Assembly: GCA_015680905.1 (NCBI GenBank) | Contig: CM027381.1 | Coordinates: 51,030,501 to 51,094,500, forward strand | Length of the DNA stretch: 64,000 bases | Direction of reading: 5' to 3' | Source: Coptis chinensis | Lineage: Eukaryota > Streptophyta > Magnoliopsida > Ranunculales > Ranunculaceae | Shown here: piece after piece, positions 22,638-34,092 of the stretch | Numbering within the stretch: the stretch's first letter is position 1 | Layout of the letters: the number at the start of each line of letters is the position of its first letter | Position numbers and translations under genes: made by a program | Notes under the pieces: model-generated | What the model was told of the DNA's origin: nothing | The model's database searches: none | The model's input: the letters and a program-made list of their open reading frames with translations, nothing else

Positions 22638-23478
22638 TTTGTAATAAGCGTGCGCCATTACTTGTCTTATGGCGTTTGGGATTGTTGTTTGTAATGAATT
22701 TTTGATTAGCGAGTTTTTCTTTGATGAGTTTTGGATATGAATATGTCATTAAACAAAGGAGGTTATGTCAATTTTTTTAAGAAATTATAAGTTAGTTTTT
22801 TTTACCGAGTTTACGTGTTAGACTTGGGTGTTGTTCATGATTGTTGTTTGTCTTCTTTATTATTTTCAAAGTATATTAGCAGGTTTTTATATGAATATGT
22901 CAATAAAACAAATGAGGTTATGGCCAAAAAAAATTAAAACTTATAAGTTAAGTATGTTTCCAAAAATGGAACATTCGTTTTCGTTTTCGTTTCACATTTG
23001 TTTCACTCATTTTCTGTCATTGTTGAAGCGGCAAATTTTAGTTTGGAATATCACATTTTTTTGCGGGCGGTTTGGTTATTGAGGGAATAGTGTATGGGGA
23101 TCTGAGAGGCGGAATGTAACATCGATGCGTTTTTTAGACCGAGGAGCGGAATGTAACATCCGTGCGGTGTTTAAGCCCTCCTCATTTGCACATTTTACTA
23201 TTCCAAACAATGCAATTATGGATGGGGATGGTGGCCCATTTGGAATTATTGAGGGGTACATGGATAGACATTTGGATACAATGTGTTGTCACTTGGAGAG
23301 TGAACAAAAATCGAATAAAATGTGTTGTCAATTGGTAAGTGGACCAAAATCAAAGTATCACATGTGACCTTATCATATGTGACCTTACCTTTCATATTTC
23401 GTTTTACTCTTCTATCTTTTATATCAAACAAACAACATAGCCATCTTCTTCCCCACAACCAAGCTAAAAATAGGAAAA
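22638..23478. other. Spacer between PMD gene and transposase, with a third copy of the subterminal motif
   Basis: AT-rich 3' flank without a gene (22638-23095), then GGCGGAATGTAACATC and GAGCGGAATGTAACATCC at 23104-23165, followed by CTCATTTGCACA (23178). The motif otherwise occurs only near the two element ends, so this may be a buried old terminus. Leader sequence of the transposase gene follows. Confidence 0.5.
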
Positions 23479-25003
23479 ATGTCTAGAGAAGAAAGAATTA
23501 CATATAACCAAAGGTTATGGGGAGGATCTAGTAGTAATAGTTAGTCTTACGGTTTCACGAGATTAGATCTTACAGTACCTGGCTGAAGATGACTACATGG
23601 AAAAAGTAAGAGATGAGCATAATGATATGATGATGAAGGAGGAGGAGGAGGTTGCAGTTATTATCCTTCTTTGGGGCATTAATGACTCAAGCAGCCATTG
23701 AAATTGAAGATGTGGATCTGAGACAAACGCGGTGGATCTGTGAAGGGAGAGAGTACCCGTTTAGAGATGGTGGTGATTCGGTAAACAAAAGATAATGAGG
23801 GATTACTTCACAACACCTTGTAGGTGGCCTCCTCATAAGTTTAGGCGAAGGTACGGGATGACAAGAGAGCTTTTTATGTATATGTTGCATCTTTGTTGCA
23901 TCATTCGGCGATTACTTTAAAGACAAGGTGGATGGATTGGATTCGGCAAGCAATTTACGGGTTACAAAGGGACTAGCTGCGGTTGCACAATTAGCAAGTT
24001 GGTTGTTCTTCCGATTCAGCGGATGAGTATTTACAAATTGGAGATTCCACGACAAATGTATCTATGAAGCGTTGGTGCAAGGCAATTATCGGCGTTTGAG
24101 GAAGAGTACTTGGGGAGACGACCAAGTGAAGCCCGGAATTCTTGCTAGGATATTAGCTGAAAATCGCGACAAGGGTTTTCGAGGAATGCTTGGATCAATC
24201 GATTTGTATGCCTTTGGGTGTGGAAGAATTGCCCAAGTGGATGGGCTGGAACACATGTAGGGTACAAGAAGGAACCAACTTTGATACTTGAAGCCGTTGC
24301 GGACAAACATTGTTGGATCTGGCATTGCTTCCCGGCCTACCGGTTAGCATAATGACATTGCGTGCTTCATCGTTCTCATGTTTTTGAATCATTAGAGCAA
24401 GGTGAGGCTCCTGCTGTTGCATTTAATGTGAATGGTAATGACTATGATATGGGATATTATATCTTGCGATGGTATTTACCCAAAATGGGGCACATTTGTT
24501 CAAGCCATTCGTTATCAAGAAATAAGCATGAAAAGATCTTTACTCAGCGTCAAGAAAGCTGCAAGAAAGGATGTTGAAAGGGCGTTTGGAGTTTTGCAGC
24601 ACGATGGCATATTGTTAAGGCTTTCTGGCGTTGTCATAGTGTTGTTGTTCTTGGAGATATAATGAAGGCATGCATTATAATGCATAATATGATTGTTGAG
24701 AATGAGCGTGAAAGTGGAGTTTGGAATTGGAAAGGTCGAGGAGGAAAGAAACAATACCGCTCTTTCGGGGAAGATGATGGTTTTCATTTTGTCTATCAGA
24801 TGATTGAAGCAAGAAATAAGATCAGAAATGAAGTTACACATACTAATCTTCAAAAGGACTTAGTTGAACATGTTTTTAATTGGACTGGCATTGAAGAAAC
24901 AGCAGATCCGGTACCAATTTATGATCCAAATTGGTGGGATCGGATGAGGGAGAAGGAGGCGAAAATTAAAATGGAAATGAAAATGTATTTCCTATGTATT
25001 TCC
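23479..25003 (+). pseudogene. PIF/Harbinger DDE transposase
   Basis: Catalytic protein that would excise and insert the element. Similarity starts at an ATG at 23479. KFRRRYGMTRELF lies at about 23835-23875, and the conserved MLGSID (first catalytic Asp, about 24189-24210) is followed by the broken equivalent of CMHWxWKNCPxxW, ending at TAG 24258-24260. In another frame GYKKEPTLILEAVADKHCWIWH (24260-24325) and an NDI-type second Asp (about 24350) follow. The third acidic residue is in KDVERAFGVLQ (about 24570-24600). The tail 24662-25006 has the typical ACIIMHNMIVENE and ends close to a tandem repeat. At least four frame breaks. Confidence 0.85.
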
Positions 25004-25190
25004 TAACGTGAACTATTAAGTTCCAACGTATTTCCTATGTATTTCCTATGTATTTCCTAACGTGAACTATTAAGTTCCAACGTATTTCCTATGTATTTCC
25101 TAAGCGTGAACTATTAAGTTCCAAGCGTATTTCCTATGTATTTCCTAATGTATTTCCTAATGTATTTCCTATGTAGTTCCAAGCGTATTT
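24985..25190. repeat. Tandem repeat of GTATTTCCTATGTATTTCC / AACTATTAAGTTCC units
   Basis: GTATTTCCTA is repeated about ten times, in a longer ~60-bp unit with CGTGAACTATTAAGTTCCAA (three copies). It directly follows the transposase coding end. Confidence 0.85.
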
Positions 25191-25269
25191 AATGAGTTGT
25201 ATTTTAATGAACTATATTACAATGTATTTTAATTTGATTGGTAATTGTATTTCTATGAAAATAATTATA

Positions 25270-25465
25270 TTGGATGAGAACATACATAGTGCATTAATTA
25301 AAAAAAAACAGTTAGATAAAATACATAGTTCATTAATTAAAAATACAATGAAATTAAAATACATAGTGCATTAATTAAAAAGACGTGAAATTAAAATACA
25401 TAGTGCATTAATTAAAATACATAGTGCTTTAATTAAAATAAAATACTAGATAATTAAAATACATA
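25270..25465. repeat. Tandem repeat of AAAATACATAGTGCATTAATT units
   Basis: Seven or so 20-35 bp units containing ACATAGTKCATTAATTAAAA. AT-rich spacer between the convergent transposase and Myb-like genes. Confidence 0.8.
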
Positions 25466-25479
25466 AGCTTAGTTAGAGC

Positions 25480-26619
25480 TAGAACCACCTCTAGCCCTTC
25501 CCCATTCAAAGACGTATTTCAGCTTGTTGTTGCTTTCGATTATAAAAGCGGTATCGGGATGGAGGACACTTGTATCGGTCGCTAAAATCTTAGCTTCATA
25601 TTGCATCTTTTGAAGCCGATTTTTTTTCCAATTGAACCTGATTTTTTTCTGCTTGAATCGATTTTTTTTTTTTCTTCTCTTGCCATCACGGTTCTTTGAC
25701 CATATGCAAGTTCCCTTTCCCTAAGTTCTAAGCATTTTTGTGTTTCATTTGCATCTGTGCAAATGTATCCTCTAAGCGATGTAAAAGTAACCCTCCAACA
25801 TACCAAATGATTTTTCTTGGTTCCTTTTGGACTTGGCTTTCTTGATCCAAGAGGGCGCTCCATTTCTTTTGGGGCTCTATTTCTTGAGAACCCTCAATTC
25901 AACTCCACCAACACTTGGTGAATTAGAAGTTGAATCTTCACCATCATTTTTGCGACCTTTTTCCCTTTGTGGGGCGGCTTGACCTTGCCTCAAAAGCGTT
26001 ACTCCACTTTGGATTATCCTTGAGTATAGCGTAACAATGATCAAGTGAAAAAGCCGATTTTTCTTGTAGTTGATGCGTCATCCTTGCCTCGGACAACTAA
26101 AAAAAAAAAATGGTGGTAATTAGACTAAAATAATCACTAGGACTAAGATAATTAAACTGCAATAATAATTAGACTAAGATAATAATTAGACTAAGACTAA
26201 AATGGAAATAATAAATACACTAAGATAATTAGGCGAAGGCGGAAATAATTAGACTAAGACTAAGATAATCAATAAATTCCAAATTGACAAGCGTTGTAAT
26301 TACCCGGCTTTGTATTGTTGTACCACTTGCATGTCGAGCCTCCACCGCATTCACAATTGCAACAAATTTGTTCATCATTTTTGAAATATATTTCCACCTT
26401 CCGCTAATTGAATCGGAGACCTATCCGACCCGTGCTTGATTGAACTTCGTTTGTTACACGATTCCAAAATCCTTTTGCATTTTGGAAAGCACCAACAATA
26501 GAGTCTTCACTAATTTTTATCCAAGCAAGACATAGAGCTTGATCATCGGACATGCTAAAGTGAGCTCTCGCTTTTGCTTGAGTGCTACCACTTGCTTGAG
26601 ATGCTTGAGTTGATGGCAT
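25480..26619 (-). pseudogene. Harbinger Myb/SANT-like ORF1 partner protein
   Basis: The second PIF/Harbinger protein binds the element ends and helps move transposase into the nucleus. On the minus strand the ATG is at 26619. The first exon has a Ser/Gln-rich start and then the SANT-type core LCLAWIKISEDSIVGAFQNAKGFW (split by sequence limits here: LCLAWIKISED then FWNRVTNEV), and continues out of frame as RWKYISKMMNKFVAIVN and ASGTTIQSR up to a donor GT at about 26305. After an intron ending near 26105, QEKSAFSLDHCYAILKDNPKW (about 26070-26010) and RPLGSRKPSPKGTKK (about 25860) follow, then a Lys/Glu-rich helix. The gene is convergent with the transposase. It carries stops in the second exon. 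Confidence 0.8.
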
Positions 26620-27018
26620 TTGATATTTGGTTTTTTTAAGAACTGATTTTAAAGAAGAAGAAATATGATATATGATTGTTGGAAGTGTGAGTTGAAATGA
26701 AACAAATGTTGTATATATACCAAAGTTTTTTTATTTTGACCGTTTTTTGACCGTTCTGACTTTTTGACCGTTGGTAGCCGTTAGGACTCCGGACGGGATG
26801 TTGGATTCCGTCTGGTGAGTTTTGTAATCCAGACGGAATCCAACATCCCGTCCGAAGTTAACAAGTCAGTGATAAACTCGGTGGTTGGTTTCACCTTGTT
26901 TTGAACTCGGGAAAACTATCACCGAGTTTATCACCCAGCATTGCACAGCACTTTTGGAGGAAACAAGGTGATAGTTATCACTTCCCCCCCTCTATCACCT
27001 GCATTGCAAATGCTCTAA

Positions 27019-27555
27019 AAGACTTGAATTTCTGAAATGTCCCCTCACAAATCTCCCACTAAATCATAAACCATGGGAAATCCCTTCGAATTTATAGTTT
27101 ATGGCGAACTAAAACGGCATCGAAAACTGATTATTGTGGAGAAATTATGCCCATTTTGGTAATAGGTGACAAAACTGGTCTTTTAGTACTACCCGCAAAA
27201 ATAGGAATTGGGTGCCACTTAGAACATGGAGTCCAAGGAGTTACTAAGGTGAGCCGGAGTAGAACTTGTAATCCAAACTCTGTTTGGCAAGAGTTTTTAG
27301 TGAAACTTATAAATAGTAAAGTGATTATTGTAGTCCTGCTCAATTCACCTTCTTTGTTATACTGTTTATTCTTTTTAGAAAAGATGGAAATGGAGAAAAT
27401 TGAGGGAACAGAAATAGGTACTTTTATGAAGAACTTTTTTAGGAATGTGATAGGTAAATGGTAAGGGCCACAATGTCATCGAAGGTCACGCTCTTCTCAT
27501 CATTGTTGTTCATGCAGTCCTTTTGGAGTTCAGGTTCGTTTGTGTTGATCCTTTG
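27019..27555. other. Spacer with one unrecognised frame (27147-27464)
   Basis: A 105-codon plus frame reads MPILVIGDKTGLLVLP and has no known motif; a minus frame covers the same bases. No TE ends recognised. Confidence 0.25.
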
Positions 27556-27824
27556 TGTTGAAGTATTCACACACGGCTATGTGTGACTTGAGTCACAAGT
27601 GTTTCCTTCCTTGTGATGCAAGTATTTCTTTTCTTAGCTGATTTGGTTGTTCCTTTTATTGTATCCCTTGGGTAGCAAGTACTTTCCCTTATTGTAACCC
27701 TTGGTGAAGAAGTCACTCGCAGAAGGAGAAAGTTTCTATTTTGTATATTGTAAAGTTCATTATAAATACAGAGAAATTTAGTCTTCCAATATATTGGAGA
27801 GACACCAAAACTTCTTATTTAACA
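27556..27824 (+). repeat. 5' LTR of Ty1/Copia element
   Basis: Starts TGTTGAAGTATTC and ends TTTAACA directly before the primer-binding site. A TATA box (TATAAATA, about 27770-27777) lies about 50 bases before the end. The left edge is chosen for the TGTTG start; TG at 27541 or 27544 is possible. Confidence 0.7.
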
Positions 27825-27837
27825 TGGTATCAAGAGC
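27825..27837 (+). promoter_or_regulatory. Primer-binding site (initiator Met tRNA type)
   Basis: TGGTATCAAGAGC differs from the TGGTATCAGAGC common in plant Copia elements by one inserted A. It abuts the LTR end. Confidence 0.85.
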
Positions 27838-27891
27838 TAAGTAACGATCCTTTCTCTTTTCTGTTTTTTAAGTCCTCTCTAGCTAGCTATC

Positions 27892-29655
27892 ATGACTAAG
27901 CCCGACAATCACAAAACTCCACCATCTGATTTGTCTTCTAACAACTCTCTCAATGATCAAGGATTAACCAATGATCCTTTCTTTGTTTATCACTCTGATA
28001 GCCCCTCCGCTATTCTCGTTTCTCCATCTCTCTCGGGTGACAATTATGGAACTTGGGTTCGAGCTAGAACGCGATGGCTCTTACGTGCTAAAACAAGTTG
28101 GGTTTTGTGGATGGTACAATCTCAAAACCTGAATCTCAAACTGATCTGCATAAGTGGGGCGTTGTAATGATTTGGTTAGTTCTTGGATCTTAAACTTCGG
28201 TATCTAGCGACATTCGCAAGATTATCTTGTATGCTAACACCAACTTGCGAAGTTTGGGCTGATTTGAAGGGCGGTTCTCACAATCTAATGCTCGAAGATC
28301 TATCAATTGAAGCGATCTATTGCATCACTAAAACAAGATGAGTAAATGCAGTGTCCGCTTATTTTACAAAACTCAAATCTCTTTGGGATGAACTCAATTC
28401 ATTATGTGTTATTCATCCGTGTTCTTGCGGTAATGGGAAAGCTAACATGGAGCGAACTCAACAAGATCAAGCAATGGAATTTCTCCAAGGTCTCCACGAT
28501 CGTTTTTAGGCTATTCAAGTCAGATTTTGTTAATGGAGCCTTTTCCCAATGCCACAAAAATCTATTCTTTGTAATGCGTCAAGAGGAGAAACAGCAAAGA
28601 GATTCACTCTATGTTGTCTCCTACTGAAGCACTGCAGCACTCAACACCACAAAATCCGGATTTCATATGAGCAGATCCTCAAACCGGCCTAATGTTTTGG
28701 CAACAACCAAAGTGGAGGATATCGAAAACGCGACAAGCGCCCAAGACCGCGCGAATTTTGTGGTAAGGATGGGCCTTTGAAATCTACTTGTTACAAGTTA
28801 CATGGGTTTCCTCCAAAGTCGAGGGGACTCCGTTGGATCTGCTTCAACATCAAAACTTGAAGATAAGCCTGTTGTGAATCCTCCGGTTATCACTTTCGGG
28901 AACAATACAATAAGTTGCTTGCAATGCTTTTCGTCAGTAGCAATAATTCTAATGCTCACCTAGCGGTATAGCTCTTCTTGTTCCTCCTAGTTCTATTTGG
29001 ATTATAGATCTTGGTGCAACAAACCATATGTGTCATTCTTTTCTCTGTTTTCTTCATATAAATCTTGTTCCATGCCCTCTTATGTCCAATTACGGATGGA
29101 ACTAATTCTTTAGTTACACATATTGATGCTTTATTATTCGCACCTACTATTAAGCTTGAAAATGTTTTCTACATTCCATCTTTCAAGTTCAACCTCATGT
29201 CGATTAGTCAAATTTGAAATCTCTTAATTGTCAACTGATTTTTTTACATGATCGGTGTGTTTTCCAGGACACATTAGCGAAGAAGAGGATTGACGGGTAG
29301 CTATCATGAAGGGTTATATTATTTTCAGTCTTCGCCGGCTTTTAGCGATTATCAAGCCACCTAGTATCGATCTTTGGCATTGGCGTTTAGGGCATTTGTC
29401 TTATCGTTCTTTAGAAATTTTAAGCCAAGATGTTCCGTTTATTTTGTGTTCAAATAAAAGTGTTTGTCAAGTTTGTCATAAGCTAAGCAACACCGTTTAC
29501 CTTTTCCTTCTAGTAATATCACTACTAGTGAACCTTTTCAATTAATACATTGTGATATTTGGGGTCCTTTTTCTTATCCTTCATTAAATGGGTCGTTATT
29601 TCTTGACTATCGTAGATGATTATAGTCGATGTACGGATCTACGATGCATGTTAAA
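27892..29655 (+). pseudogene. Ty1/Copia gag-pol, truncated in integrase
   Basis: The gag start (27892-28167) shows the SLSGDNYGTW motif of Copia gag. The gag middle is in shifting frames (28346-28627). A retroviral-type zinc knuckle remnant with CYKLHGFPPK lies at about 28790-28820. The protease DLGATNHM (the usual Ser of the triad replaced by Leu) is at about 29008-29030. The pre-integrase zinc domain is in 29306-29545, with LWHWRLGHLS and CQVCH. DIWGPF...FLTIVDDYSR (about 29550-29630) starts the integrase core, and similarity ends soon after. Non-functional. Confidence 0.85.
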
Positions 29656-32600
29656 GATGGACAAATATGATGACCTATTTTAGATGATACTTAGGCACCA
29701 AGCTTTTTGGATAAATGTGTAACTTCGAACATAAATAATTCCAAAATATAGTATTTGGTTGAATATGGATTTTGTTAGTTGGTTCAAATTTTTAGGTTTC
29801 ATATGATTTTAGGAAATTCGAAGAAAAGAGTGGAATCGGAAAAAGAGAAGCAATGAAATCCCAAGTAATGGCATCTAATCTCGAGTTCAAGTAAACAATT
29901 AGTAGTTAATCTTACTTATCGATTTTGTTTACAATCATTATCTCACTGTTTTTATTGCTCTACCTATCACTAGTCTGCAACATTTTACAACATATTAATT
30001 CTTGAACATGAACTAAGTAAAATACTTTACTCCAGGTAACTAATTGAAGTCATAACCATGGAAATTCACCTGCTTCAAGAGTCTTGAGCTAGACCTAATG
30101 CCCCTTGTAGGTTTTACGGTTTTAGCGAATCAACATTTAGAAGAACATATGAAAATGCATGTTTAGAATCAATAGTAAGAGCTCACCAACACCTAATGCA
30201 AAGACAATAGTGTTAAGGTATTACAAATCTAAAGGCTACATTCTATTGACTTGTTCAATAACCCTAGAAACCTAATACAAATATATACATACCCCAAATA
30301 TATGCCCTGCAGTTGATTACAATACCCTTACAGAATGACCTAAATATCCTTATTATCGTAACAAAGGTAATGCAAGGAAAGATGCAAGCAATAAGCATTT
30401 CAAGTTTTTCTGATTCCATAGAGATGGAGGTAATCAGTACAATGCTATGATGCAAAGAACACTTTCGTGCAAACAATTAAATTACGTTGAGAGCGGTAAA
30501 TGGGAAAGGCTTAGTCAAATCAAAGTGTTAAGAGATCCGACCTCTTATTTTCTTATAGTTAACTAAAGCTGCAAGAAATCGAGCACCACAAAGAAGCTCC
30601 AACATCTTGTTTAAGAAGTGTGAATGCAGTAAATGTAATGTTTTTGTTCTTTTTGTTATGAAAAGGTTAGGGGTTCAGGCTGACCCAAACCTGCATTCAA
30701 TAAGTTGTATCCCAAGGCAGTCTTTTTTCCACAATACACTATAGGCTTTCATTCAGTGGAGTAGTAGAGTACAAAATTGCATCCCCAAGGCATACTCAAA
30801 TACATTACAAATTGAAAAGGAGATAAAGCGATATGGAAGATAATATTTATAAGCAATATTGAGTATTTGATAGTTTAAGACGCATGACAATAGAGTATTA
30901 AAGCTTATTGTTTTAATACCCATTTTCTACCAATGTAGAATCACTTGCCTTTAGTTAGAGCTATACCAAGCAAAAGCCCTGACCTAGCATTGTTCCCAAA
31001 ACACTATCCTCCAATATCATCAATTTACCTTTTAAGTGCATTTTGAAACCCTAACTACTCTAGTAAGTTAGCCACATATCCCAAATGATGGGTATGAGAT
31101 ACTAGGAACTGCCCAAGGATTAAAAAGAAAAGAAAAAGGTAACTTAAGTTAAAGAGAATGTACATCAAAATCAAGAAATTTAGATACAATTCAAACAAAT
31201 GGGGATATTATATCCAACCATAATGGGTCAACCATCCCGTCTGTCTCAATTGCTCTGTCTCCCACATTCTTTTCTTTCTCTCAAAATAGACAACTCACTA
31301 ACAAGACAAGTAAACAAACCTAATCTCACCTTCACAAACTTGAGGCGTGGCTATATGCAATGCAACACATCCCGTGCACCTAGTATAAAATGTTTGGTGC
31401 GAGAGTGGTATTGTATCGACATAGATATAACACCATGACATAACCGATGTGTACCCGATCCGGTCAACATATGGGGATTAGGTCAGGAAAGCAATGAAAT
31501 CACATAACATGGAACAATCTATTTATTTTCCATGACTCTTAAAAACTAAGCAATTTATGCATAATTTATATAGAAAAAGTTATCGGGGTCCCCTTTGGGG
31601 CATATCTTGGTTATGGAACACAATGGTACTTTCGATGACCACGAGTCCTCGAACAAACCAAGTTGCCACCCACAACACAAAAAGATAACACAAGTGCGAA
31701 AGCTTTGTAACAAAACTAAACACCACTGCTTCATCGTGTGGTGCCATTTACACAAGTTAATATATATAACAAACTTAAAGAAACTACAAATTGTCCAAAA
31801 TACATGATGAACAACAACAAAATTATACACGACCAGAATATTTAATGTAGTCCTACTCTAATTCACGAGAAGTATGGTGGGACCTGAGAATGAACACCTA
31901 AGTGTAAACACACTAAGCAAACATAGATGACCAAGTGAAGTAGTCCTAGTCTGCATCGGACTCGTCCTACATATATATAGCATTTTTTTAATTATTGGCT
32001 AAATATTGTAGATATTTTTGGTAGTACCCTATGCGGGTTGCATATTTATTTTTGCTATGTATACTTTGGACAAATTTATCTAGTTTTCTTGGAATTTAAA
32101 CCTTTGTACCATATATGTAGAATGTATATGACATGATTTGGTCAGATGGTGAATTTTAACTAACTTAAATACCTGACACATTTTAATATAGCTATACATT
32201 TTCTTTACCATGGGTTGCAAGTGAATAAGTATTTGGTTCTACTATCTTGAGGCCTCGTTCTTGTGAGTGAATAGGTCCATTCCAGTACCAATGCTCCAAA
32301 GTGGGACGCTTGAGGACAGACAGAAACCAACCAAACTCCCTTTTGTCCCGGCCTGACCCCCATCCTAGATGGATTACGTTTTGCTCACTTGAAAATCGTC
32401 CAATTTACTCAAGAAACAAGACTTTTTTTTTTTTTTTTTCGCTCTATTATTTTTAGAGTTTATCGCGGAAATTGAAACACCCCATAATTTCAAAGCGAAA
32501 TAAAATCATTGTGAAGTAAACACCCTTGAACCAACCAAAATTATAACGGTATGAAGATACTAATTTCAAACAAATAAGATAAAAATAAAGTATCTTCAAA

Positions 32601-33493
32601 CAAAAAGCAAAACGAACGATATCGATATATTAAATTCACATCAATAACTAACAAAATATAAAACATCCTCATAAAACATACCTTTGAAGCAAGAAAATCA
32701 AAGCGAGAAATCAATGCAAGCAAAATCTAAGCAACAGAAGCGAAAACCATAAATTAAGAGAGAGATGAAAAACAATTTGTTAACAATTAATGGAGAGATG
32801 AGTGGAGTATTCTACTTACCTAGCTAGTTTAGAATATCGCATACACCAGCCAGTTAGAAAAGAGTGTGTACTAGCCCGATTGAAATGAGGGAGAGAGAGA
32901 GAAAAATGGAGGTTTTGTTTCCTCATATATGAAGCGATTGAGCGGGGATATTGAGGTTTCAAAAGGATTCAAAATAATGATAGAGCGGGATTTTTTGGTT
33001 TCCAAATTTCACCAAATTTTCGGGTTTGCTTTGGTTTCCCTCTTTAGGATAAAATTTTGAAATTTGCATTGACTATTATGACCACCTGAAATTTGAGTAT
33101 TAGAAAACTCTCTCAGAACCGATGTAAAATTTGACTAAATTTTGTCAACCTTACCGATTTGGGTCAAAAATCGAACTGGTTTTGACCGGATCGGGGTTAG
33201 ACCACTAGTTCAAATAAAACCAGGCGGTTCTTTGTTAGAGAAAAAATCGTAGCCATTAGTTTTGAACAGCCCCGCTTTGTTAGCAAAAATCGGCACATCG
33301 TAGATTTTTAGCGATATGATTATAACCTTGTAATTATAATGGCTCAATTATAATTGAGGCAACTAAAGGAAGTATTTGGTTGAATCAACAAGGCCGGGTT
33401 AATTGAAAACTCCAAAGTTAAACACGTTTTTAACATTTGAACAACCGAGTTGACCGGTTCACCGGTTCATAACTTGAATCGGGCGGTTCAAAC
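29656..33493. other. 3.8-kb stretch without recognised gene or element
   Basis: Only short frames are open (30264-30476 minus, 31199-31438 plus, 31555-31830 minus, 32541-32723 minus) and none has a known motif. A run of 18 T (about 32422-32439) could be the poly(A) of a minus-strand retrocopy, but nothing recognisable lies beside it. At 32328-32375 the words ACAGACAGAAACCAACCAAA...TTTTGTC match, on the opposite strand, 51835-51877. Words such as CCGGTTCACCGGTTCA (33455) suggest a degenerate DNA-element end just before 33494. Confidence 0.4.
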
Positions 33494-33738
33494 TTCAAAC
33501 CATAGTACAAAATATCGGGATATGAGTGTTTATCGATACTCAATTTCTTGATATGTATAAATGGATATATCCCCATCTTTGGGGACATTTTACATTGTTT
33601 GATGGGAGGGTTCAAGGTACATATCTTATCTTAACACTTAAACAAACTCAAAATTGTTAGGGCATTTATAAGTTTTGGATTAGGCTAATTTTTGTGGATA
33701 TGATTTTCTAACTATTTTAAACATTGTCACAAATATTT

Positions 33739-33748
<10 letters not shown>

Positions 33749-33810
<62 letters not shown>
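33749..33810. repeat. AT dinucleotide microsatellite
   Basis: About 31 AT units. The Pack-MULE inserted at its right edge, using ATATTATAA as target. Confidence 0.95.
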
Positions 33811-33816
<6 letters not shown>

Positions 33817-34092
33817 GGGGGTGGGGATAGAGGCACATTCAACTGTAGCCACATTGTGGGCATAGTGAATCCACCACCAATCTATCTCCAATCCAACGGA
33901 CCATCTCGACCATCTCAATTCTCAGGTATCAAAACGAAATTAATGAAATTTTGGAACAGTGAATCCACACAACTGATCTTAAACACGAAATTTTCAAAAT
34001 TAACACCGAGAATGTTCTCTGAAACTCCTCCTCCCAAATTAGATCGATCGATCTTAGTGAAAAGTAAATCGACCATTTCTCATTCACTGTGA

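Larger units (their letters stand above)
19818..27015. mobile_element. PIF/Harbinger transposon, 7.2 kb, TAA TSD, with extra gene
   Basis: Termini GAGCATTTGCAATGCA (19818) and its inverted copy TGCATTGCAAATGCTC (ending 27015) are flanked by TAA at 19815-19817 and 27016-27018, the 3-bp TWA-type duplication of PIF/Harbinger. Inverted similarity extends well inward, up to CGGACGGGATGTTGGATTCC on the left (about 19953) and its equivalent on the right (about 26790-26860). Inside are three genes: a plant-mobile-domain protein (plus, 20600-22637), the DDE transposase (plus, 23479-25003) and the Myb/SANT-like partner (minus, 26619-25480). The last two are the standard pair of this superfamily; the first is additional. 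All three are damaged. Confidence 0.9.
27556..29655 (+). mobile_element. Truncated Ty1/Copia retrotransposon
   Basis: A 5' LTR (27556-27824), a methionine-tRNA-type primer-binding site (27825-27837), gag (from 27892), a zinc knuckle, a protease remnant and the start of integrase are recognisable in order. Gag-protease-integrase before RT is the Copia order. Coding similarity stops at about 29655, inside the integrase N-terminal part. Reverse transcriptase, RNase H and the 3' LTR are absent. Many stops and frameshifts. Confidence 0.85.

Noticed and set aside
32422..32439. Run of 18 T as the poly(A) of a minus-strand retrogene
   Set aside because: No coding similarity, polyadenylation signal or target duplication beside it could be identified.
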